Shown here one piece after another: positions 35,012 to 42,407 of a stretch of 42,407 bases of DNA (position 1 is the stretch's first letter; each line of letters opens with the position of its first letter). The position numbers and the translations under genes are program-made. The stretch is from an uncultured Pelagibacteraceae bacterium (GTDB lineage: Bacteria; Pseudomonadota; Alphaproteobacteria; Pelagibacterales; Pelagibacteraceae). The stretch spans positions 1-42,407 of the forward strand of contig CACOVP010000007.1 in the NCBI GenBank assembly GCA_902630665.1. Reading direction: 5' to 3'. Below the pieces are notes generated by a model. It had not been told where the DNA came from. It was given only the letters and a program-made list of their open reading frames with translations, and did not search any database.

Positions 35012-35422
35012 ATGGACATTGATTACACAGTAGCAGCTCTAATGTTCCCTGCAATTCCATTAATGATGACGATGTATAGCAATCGTTTTCATACTTTGAG
35101 TGCATTAATTCGGCAACTACATGACAAATTTACTTTTGAAAAAAAAGTTCCACCAGAGTTAGAAAAACAACTTCATGTTTTAAATAAAAGAACTAATTTT
35201 CTAAAGTATGTGATGGGTTTTTCATCTTTTGGATTCCTTTTTAATATGCTTACAGTATTACTGTTATATTTAAACTTAACATTTTATGCTAGGCTGAGTT
35301 TTGCATCGTGTTGTATTTGTATGATAATTTCAATTTTCTTATTTTTACAGGAAGTAAGAATGTCTAATGAAGCGTTGAAATATCATCTTAGTGACATGGA
35401 CTCTATGAAAAAAGATTTATAG
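35012..35422 (+). CDS. DUF2721 family membrane protein
   Basis: A 136-residue membrane protein with one hydrophobic segment near residues 6-22 and two closely spaced ones near 68-90 and 92-112, with a charged loop between. The N-terminal pattern PAIPLMMTMYSNRFHTLSAL followed by R-x-L and the late LFLQEVRMSNEAL is that of DUF2721, a widespread family without established function. It is preceded by a 53-base gap from ubiA (divergent), with a CATAAT -10-like box at 34992-34997. Its stop lies 1 base from that of the convergent DUF1289 gene. Confidence 0.8.
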   Translation: MDIDYTVAALMFPAIPLMMTMYSNRFHTLSALIRQLHDKFTFEKKVPPELEKQLHVLNKRTNFLKYVMGFSSFGFLFNMLTVLLLYLNLTFYARLSFASCCICMIISIFLFLQEVRMSNEALKYHLSDMDSMKKDL

Positions 35423-35423
35423 A

Positions 35424-35684
35424 TCAACTCTCCGAAAGTTTTTTTTTAAAAAGTGAAATTCCTTGATTAATTTTATGATTGTAGGACTCTTCAAAAGCAC
35501 TTAATTGCCACCCTTGCATTCGGGATTTTATTTTCTTAAGATTTTCTAATTTCCATTCTTCACCTATATTTTCATCTTTCCATTGTTTTTTTTCTTCATC
35601 AGTTCTTGCGCATCCGTAGCAATAGCCAGTTACAGGGTCAGTTTTACAAATACTAATGCAAGGAGAAATTATTTTTTTTGACAT
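35424..35684 (-). CDS. DUF1289 domain protein (cysteine-rich)
   Basis: An 86-residue protein with the DUF1289 signature: SPCISICKTDPVTGYCYGCARTD, four cysteines spaced as C-x3-C-x8-C-x2-C (residues 8, 12, 21, 24), followed by a Trp-containing helix. This looks like a small metal- or Fe-S-binding knuckle. The family is widespread in proteobacteria, and its function is unknown. The stop is interlocked closely with DUF2721, and the start overlaps the quinone oxidoreductase stop by 1 base, so it belongs to the downstream end of a redox-flavoured operon. Confidence 0.85.
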   Translation of the reverse strand: MSKKIISPCISICKTDPVTGYCYGCARTDEEKKQWKDENIGEEWKLENLKKIKSRMQGWQLSAFEESYNHKINQGISLFKKKLSES

Positions 35685-36658
35685 TAAGGAATTAAAATTG
35701 CTGGACCAATTAATTTTCGTGCCTCTAAATCTGCATGAGCATTTTTAGCGTCTGCAAGCTTATACTTTTTTGCAATTCTAATTTTTATTTTTCCAAATTT
35801 AACCTTTTCAAAAATTTGATCAGCCCCAGCTTGAAGTTCTTTTCTATTACTAAAATATTGTCCAATAGAAGGCCTTACTAGATATAGCCCTTTAGGTTGG
35901 AGTTCTTTTGGAACATTAACAGGATCTAAAGGTCCAGATGCATTTCCAAAGCTTATCATCATACCTCTTGTTGAAAGACATTCTAGTGATCCATGAAATG
36001 TTTTTTTTCCGACACCATCAAAAACTGCAGGCACTCCTTTATTATTAGTAATTTTCATAACTTCATTAGCAAAATTATTTTTTGTATAATTAATAACGTG
36101 AGAGTAACCATTTTCTTCAGCTATTTTTATTTTATTATCAGAGCCAACTGTTCCAATCACTTTTGCTCCAATACTATTTGCCCATTGAGCAAAAATTTGG
36201 CCGACCCCCCCAGCAGCTGCGTGAAAAAGGACTGTTTCACCAGCTTTCAATTTATAAGTCTTGGTGAGTAAATAATTTGTAGTTAAACCTTTTGTCATTA
36301 AGGTTGCGGCCAACTCATGTGAAATTCCATCGGGTACTTTTACAGCTATTTTAGCCGGGATAATTCTTTGTTGGGCATATGCTCCTAAAGGAACCGAGGC
36401 GTAAGCAATATTATCACCTTTATTAAATTCAGAAACATTTGAACCTACTTCATCAATTTTTCCAGCAGCTTCTAAACCAATACCACTGGGCAACTTGATA
36501 GGGTATAAACCAGATCTATGATAAGTATCGATATAATTTAAACCAATTGCATGATTTGTAACTTTAATTTCGTCTGCACCTGGAGAGTCAATGTTAACAT
36601 CCTGAAGTTCTAATACTTCAGGACTTCCATTTTTTTTAATTACAATAGATTTAGACAT
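35684..36658 (-). CDS. NADPH:quinone oxidoreductase (zeta-crystallin/Qor type)
   Basis: A medium-chain dehydrogenase/reductase of 324 residues. The N-terminal GroES-like fold contains GLNYIDTYHRSGLYPIKLPSG and GLEAAGKIDEVG. The Rossmann NADPH site is VLFHAAAGGVGQIFAQWA (about 144-161), and there is a late VFDGVGKKTF. Zinc-ligand cysteines of alcohol dehydrogenases are absent, as expected for Qor. These enzymes reduce quinones by one electron; a role in oxidative or electrophile stress is inferred. The next gene upstream is pirin (24-base gap). Confidence 0.9.
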   Translation of the reverse strand: MSKSIVIKKNGSPEVLELQDVNIDSPGADEIKVTNHAIGLNYIDTYHRSGLYPIKLPSGIGLEAAGKIDEVGSNVSEFNKGDNIAYASVPLGAYAQQRIIPAKIAVKVPDGISHELAATLMTKGLTTNYLLTKTYKLKAGETVLFHAAAGGVGQIFAQWANSIGAKVIGTVGSDNKIKIAEENGYSHVINYTKNNFANEVMKITNNKGVPAVFDGVGKKTFHGSLECLSTRGMMISFGNASGPLDPVNVPKELQPKGLYLVRPSIGQYFSNRKELQAGADQIFEKVKFGKIKIRIAKKYKLADAKNAHADLEARKLIGPAILIP

Positions 36659-36682
36659 TTTTACGGGAACGTACTTTAACTT

Positions 36683-37525
36683 TTAATATTTAGCAAATGT
36701 TCCGTTGTTATAGTCTTGAATAGCTTCAAGTATTTCAGCTTTTGTATTCATCACAAATGGTCCACCTCTCGCAATAGGTTCACCAATCGGCTTACCAGCT
36801 ATAAATAAAAACTCAGATTTTTTGGTTGCTTCAATTTTTAATTTACTGCCTCGCTCTAATAATATTAAATTTGAGTCAGCTGTTTTATCGTGGCTTTTCT
36901 CTCCAATATTTAATTCTCCTTTTAACAGGTATACAAAAGAGTTATGTCCTAAAGGCACATCACAATTAAATTCTTTTCCTTCATTTAAAATTACATGAAA
37001 ATAAATAGGATCAACGTTATGATTTTTTTCTGGTCCTTCAGCTTTTTTGTATTTACCTGCTATCACTTTTACATTTTTCTCACTATCTTTGTGTTCTCCG
37101 AGTTCATTACCTTTAATATATAGGTATTCTGGTTTATTTTTTTTCATTTTAGCCGGCATGTTTATCCAAAGTTGAAATCCCAATAACTTACCCTCTTTCA
37201 TTGCAGGCATTTCAGAATGAATAATTCCTCTACCAGTTTTCATCCATTGCACATCTCCGGATGTCATAATACCTTTTGCTCCAGTGCTGTCTTGATGTTC
37301 AAACTCTCCGTTTAACATATAAGTAACTGTTTCTATTCCTCTATGCGGATGAGGAGGAAAACCAGCGACATAGTCATCTTTATTTTCAGAACCAAATTCA
37401 TCAAGCATTAAAAATGGATCAATATAATCTGCTTCTGGAGTTCCAATGCTTCTTTTCAATTTTACTCCTGCACCATCTGAGGCACTTAAAGCTTTAATAA
37501 TTTTTTTAACTTCAATTTGAGACAT
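36683..37525 (-). CDS. pirin family protein
   Basis: A 280-residue bicupin. The N-terminal cupin has DPFLMLDEFG, the metal-binding PPHPHRGIETVTYMLNGEFEH (His at 56-62) and TGRGIIHSEMP (His and Glu near 101-103), giving the expected 3-His/1-Glu iron site. The C-terminal domain has GHNSFVYLLKGEL, then FLFIAGKPIGEPIARGGPFVMNT, a typical pirin ending. Bacterial pirins include quercetin-2,3-dioxygenases and uncharacterised redox sensors; no specific substrate can be assigned. It lies between a haloacid dehalogenase (20-base gap) and a quinone oxidoreductase. Confidence 0.92.
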   Translation of the reverse strand: MSQIEVKKIIKALSASDGAGVKLKRSIGTPEADYIDPFLMLDEFGSENKDDYVAGFPPHPHRGIETVTYMLNGEFEHQDSTGAKGIMTSGDVQWMKTGRGIIHSEMPAMKEGKLLGFQLWINMPAKMKKNKPEYLYIKGNELGEHKDSEKNVKVIAGKYKKAEGPEKNHNVDPIYFHVILNEGKEFNCDVPLGHNSFVYLLKGELNIGEKSHDKTADSNLILLERGSKLKIEATKKSEFLFIAGKPIGEPIARGGPFVMNTKAEILEAIQDYNNGTFAKY

Positions 37526-37545
37526 GGAACAAATATATTAGATGT

Positions 37546-38205
37546 TTAAATTATATCAAGCAGATGCGTTAAATTATTTATCTCATTTTTTGGCTGATAA
37601 TCAAGAATATCAAACTTTAATTTATTTCGATTTACCCAAATTGAATTATAACCATAGTTCCCACCTCCAGAAACATCCCATGTATTAGCGCTTAAAAAAG
37701 TAATTTCATTAGCTTTAACATTATATTTTTTTAACGGTATTTCATATACTCTTGGATCGGGTTTATAAACTTTTACTTCTTCAACAGAAAAAAGATCATC
37801 AAATAGTTTGTTTAACTTATTACTTTCTACCAATTCACTCAGAAGGTCAGGAGTTCCGTTAGAAAGTATAGCAAGTTTAAAGTTTTTATTTTTTAAATCT
37901 TCTAATACCTCTCTAACCTCGGGATACGGAGATAAAATCTTGTAAAGATTTAATAGCTCATTTTTCATGTTGATATTAATATTGAACACTTTCATAGATT
38001 TCTCCAAACTGTCTTCAGTAATTTCCCAAAAATTTTTATGTCTTTTCATTAAACTTCTAAGCCAAGTATATTCAAGTTGAGTAGTTCTCCAAAAATTTGC
38101 AAATGCCTCCCACTTAGTTCCAATTTTATCTTTACATCTTTCGGCAGCTGAATTTACGTCAAATAAGGTACCGTAAGCGTCAAACACTACTGCCTTTGTT
38201 TTCAT
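37546..38205 (-). CDS. haloacid dehalogenase, type II
   Basis: A HAD-superfamily hydrolase of 219 residues. The nucleophile is Asp9 in VFDAYGTLFDV, then WRTTQLEYTWLRSLM (with the substrate-binding Arg of L-2-haloacid dehalogenases), ILSNGTP, YKPDPRVYE with a catalytic Lys, and the characteristic SANTWDVSGG loop. These match true L-2-haloacid dehalogenases that convert L-2-haloacids such as 2-chloropropionate to hydroxy acids. No transporter or halide-linked gene is nearby, so actual substrates in the cell are unknown. The gene is 6 bases from the CDGSH gene and probably co-transcribed with it. Confidence 0.87.
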   Translation of the reverse strand: MKTKAVVFDAYGTLFDVNSAAERCKDKIGTKWEAFANFWRTTQLEYTWLRSLMKRHKNFWEITEDSLEKSMKVFNININMKNELLNLYKILSPYPEVREVLEDLKNKNFKLAILSNGTPDLLSELVESNKLNKLFDDLFSVEEVKVYKPDPRVYEIPLKKYNVKANEITFLSANTWDVSGGGNYGYNSIWVNRNKLKFDILDYQPKNEINNLTHLLDII

Positions 38206-38211
38206 TAATTT

Positions 38212-38448
38212 TTAAATGTTATGTGAACCATCGCATAATGGTTGATCATTTGTTTGTTTACATGAGCAGAAAAAAACTTTTTTAGATTGCTCAGCCAAAT
38301 ATTTCAAAGGAATAAATTCAGTTCCTTTATGTGAACCATCACAAAAAGGTTGCTTTGAACTAATTCCACAAGTACACCAAAAATAAGATTTTCCCTCTAA
38401 CACATCAATGCCAATTGGGGCATCTCCAGCTCTTATACCTTTTTTCAT
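38212..38448 (-). CDS. double-CDGSH iron-sulfur protein
   Basis: A 78-residue protein with two complete CDGSH motifs. Site 1 has Cys25, Cys27, Cys36 and His40 (C-x-C and FCDGSH), and site 2 has Cys61, Cys63, Cys72 and His76 (C-x-C and LCDGSH). Each would hold a redox-active, pH-sensitive [2Fe-2S] cluster with 3Cys-1His ligation, as in the mitoNEET relatives. It has no transmembrane anchor, so it is a soluble bacterial type. It is the first gene of the HAD-pirin-Qor-DUF1289 cluster, which suggests a redox or Fe-S-linked role. Confidence 0.93.
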   Translation of the reverse strand: MKKGIRAGDAPIGIDVLEGKSYFWCTCGISSKQPFCDGSHKGTEFIPLKYLAEQSKKVFFCSCKQTNDQPLCDGSHNI

Positions 38449-38480
38449 TAAAGCTCCTTTATATATCTAAAATTTATTTA

Positions 38481-38489
38481 TATTATAGT
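38481..38489 (+). promoter_or_regulatory. -10 region of the rsmE promoter
   Basis: TATTAT (38481-38486) overlaps a second candidate TATAGT (38484-38489). The latter ends 6 bases before the rsmE ATG (38495), and the former 9 bases before. Either would give a transcript beginning at or within two bases of the start codon. No ribosome-binding site is visible in the short gap. Confidence 0.35.
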
Positions 38490-38494
38490 TACTA

Positions 38495-39205
38495 ATGAAT
38501 ATTAGATTATATCATCCAGACAGTATACTAGAAAATAATACAAGTTTGCTAAGTAAAGAGCACACTCATTATGTTGTAAATGTAATGCGACTTAAAAGAG
38601 GCTCTAACTTAAATTTTTTTAATAAAAACGGAGAATGGAAAAGTGAAATAATTTTTCTAAATAAAGATAGAGTAGAAGTCAGGTTTTTAGAAAAAATTAA
38701 AGAAGCTAAAAATCTATCTAAAACAGAAATAGCAATTTGTTTGGTTAAAAAAAATCCAATGGACACTATTCTGCAAAAAGCTACTGAGCTGGGAGTTAGA
38801 AAAATAATTCCAATTGTTTCAGAGAGAACAGAAGTAAAAGAATTAAATATTGATAGAGCAAAAAAAATTGTAATTGAGGCAACTGAGCAATCTAATCAGC
38901 TCGTTCCCCCTGAAATTACAAATGTAATTAAATTAAAAGATTTTTTGAAAACCTTTGATAAAACCTCAAAAATTTTATTTGCTGATGTTAATTCAAAAGA
39001 TAATTTAAAAATTGAGGATTTTAAAAACTTTAAATCTTTCTGTATATTAGTTGGTCCTGAGGGTGATTTTTCTCCAGTTGAACGTGAGTTTATCCTTCAA
39101 AATAGAGCGGTAAAACCTTTTACGTTATCTAGAAACATTCTAAGGTCTGACACTGCTGTAATAAGCGCGATTTCATTAGTAAATTTTATCAATAACTTTA
39201 ATTAA
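38495..39205 (+). CDS. rsmE: 16S rRNA (uracil1498-N3)-methyltransferase
   Basis: A SPOUT-class methyltransferase of 236 residues. The N-terminal PUA-like domain (1-70) is followed by LVKKNPMDTILQKATELGVRKIIPI (about 88-112), SERTEVKE, EATEQSNQLVPPEI, and the trefoil-knot SAM site ILVGPEGDFSPVERE, then LSRNILRSDTAVISAISLV at the end. It methylates U1498 of 16S rRNA late in 30S maturation. It has its own promoter candidate just upstream and is divergent from the CDGSH gene by 46 bases. Confidence 0.94.
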   Translation: MNIRLYHPDSILENNTSLLSKEHTHYVVNVMRLKRGSNLNFFNKNGEWKSEIIFLNKDRVEVRFLEKIKEAKNLSKTEIAICLVKKNPMDTILQKATELGVRKIIPIVSERTEVKELNIDRAKKIVIEATEQSNQLVPPEITNVIKLKDFLKTFDKTSKILFADVNSKDNLKIEDFKNFKSFCILVGPEGDFSPVEREFILQNRAVKPFTLSRNILRSDTAVISAISLVNFINNFN

Positions 39206-39223
39206 TTGTCGCATTAATTGAAA

Positions 39224-39251
39224 TTGTTAAATCATCTAAAAACTGTATAAA
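39224..39251 (+). promoter_or_regulatory. promoter of the coxB-coxA-ctaB operon
   Basis: TTGTTA (39224-39229), 16-base spacer, TATAAA (39246-39251) is a good sigma-70-type promoter. The -10 ends 6 bases before the coxB ATG (39257), so the transcript would start at or next to the start codon and be leaderless. No Shine-Dalgarno sequence precedes the ATG. Confidence 0.55.
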
Positions 39252-39256
39252 AACTC

Positions 39257-41685
<2,429 letters not shown>

Positions 41686-41686
41686 A

Positions 41687-42407
41687 TTGAGCCAGATAAG
41701 TATAAAAACTAGAAACTCTAAACTTGGTTTAGCCTTAGAACTAAGCTCATTTTTTAATTTAATGAAACCAAGAGTAATGTCTTTGGTTTTATTTACTTGT
41801 ATGGTTGGTTTGCTAATAGCTCCAGTTAATATGGATTTTACTTCTGCTTGTATTTCCCTTATAGCGGTTGCTATAGGTTCGGGAGCCGCTGGAACACTTA
41901 ACATGTGGTACGAGTCTGATTTAGATGCTTTGATGAGTAGAACTTGTTTAAGACCTATTCCAACTGGAAAAGTTAAAAAAGATCAAGCCTTATACTTCGG
42001 TATTATTTTATCAGCTTTATCAGTAAGTATTATTTATTTTTCAGCTAACTTAATTTCTTCTATTTTATTAGCATCAACAATTGCTTTTTACTTTTTTGTT
42101 TATACAATTTGGTTAAAAAGAAAAACTCCACAAAACATTGTGATCGGTGGTGCCGCAGGTGCTTTACCACCAGTAATTGGTTGGACTATAGCAACAGGAA
42201 GTATTTCTATAGAGCCAATGATATTGTTTTTAGTCATTTTTTTATGGACCCCATCACACTTTTGGGCATTAAGTTTATATAAATTAGGTGATTATAAAAA
42301 AGCAAAAGTGCCAATGTTACCAATAATTTCTGGAACAAGAACGACTAAAATAAATATTCTTGCTTATGCTTTGATTATGGCACCAGTAGTATTGGCGCCA
42401 TACTTTT
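41687..42407 (+). CDS. ctaB: protoheme IX farnesyltransferase, N-terminal part (3' end cut)
   Basis: The frame is open from a TTG at 41687 to the window edge (240 codons plus one base). The UbiA-type fold shows ELSSFFNLMKPRVMSLVL and the Asp-rich motif NMWYESDLDALMSRTCLRPI, followed by PTGKV. A second motif typical of heme O synthases, PSHFWALSLYKLGDYKKA, is also visible near residue 190. It converts heme B to heme O for the aa3-type oxidase encoded upstream. The TTG starts 1 base after the coxA stop; the ATG at 41762 is a poorer choice because it would cut off the conserved SSFFNLMKPR start. Confidence 0.9.
   Translation, partial: MSQISIKTRNSKLGLALELSSFFNLMKPRVMSLVLFTCMVGLLIAPVNMDFTSACISLIAVAIGSGAAGTLNMWYESDLDALMSRTCLRPIPTGKVKKDQALYFGIILSALSVSIIYFSANLISSILLASTIAFYFFVYTIWLKRKTPQNIVIGGAAGALPPVIGWTIATGSISIEPMILFLVIFLWTPSHFWALSLYKLGDYKKAKVPMLPIISGTRTTKINILAYALIMAPVVLAPYF

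Overview
The window reads as a compact, strongly A+T-rich, free-living alphaproteobacterial chromosome of the Pelagibacterales (SAR11) kind. The evidence is very short or negative intergenic gaps, lysine/asparagine/isoleucine-rich proteins, and alphaproteobacterial marker genes: GcrA, DUF2093, DUF1289, a DUF3035-like lipoprotein after lspA, and a tRNA-His of the derived alphaproteobacterial type beside an unusual HisRS. I see no insertion sequence, prophage, CRISPR array or integration scar, and no gene-free stretch reaches 300 bases. The longest (about 240 bases, between cspA and tRNA-His) holds only hairpins. The two edge genes, ugpC and ctaB, are cut by the window.

Layout, left to right. 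1-1463: end of a glycerol-3-phosphate/glycerophosphodiester uptake operon (ugpC, ugpQ). 1536-3649: a small membrane protein, a diverged PiT-type phosphate permease homologue, another small membrane protein, and the cell-cycle regulator gcrA. 3786-6684: a lone ABC-2 permease translationally coupled to argD and argF. 6681-8916: a membrane-anchored cytochrome c, kdsB and pheA. 8975-11681: SRP RNA followed directly by dnaX-ybaB-recR. 11678-14991: malate synthase G and, divergently, accA with an extra C-terminal membrane helix. 15125-18684: cspA, then tRNA-His-hisS-hisZ-hisG. 18691-20664: groES-groEL on the minus strand behind a sigma-32-like promoter. 20796-27271: a HAD hydrolase, ribF, ileS, lspA, a small lipoprotein and pgi. 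27264-29088: rsmD and purD on the minus strand. 29117-34958: DUF2093, then the minus-strand operon ubiA-msbA-waaA-lpxK-lpxL (quinone and lipid A/Kdo synthesis, linked to kdsB further left). 35012-38448: DUF2721, then a minus-strand redox/detoxification-like group (CDGSH protein, haloacid dehalogenase, pirin, quinone oxidoreductase, DUF1289). 38495-42407: rsmE and the cytochrome oxidase genes coxB-coxA-ctaB.

Most of this is housekeeping. The unusual signals are architectural: convergent genes sharing stop-codon bases, a bidirectional terminator lying inside the hisG coding sequence, several promoters whose -10 box sits 6-9 bases before the ATG (predicted leaderless mRNAs), hisS starting four bases after the tRNA-His CCA, the AccA membrane tail, and a repeat-flanked promoter before the PiT-like gene. 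No wholly new multi-gene system was evident.
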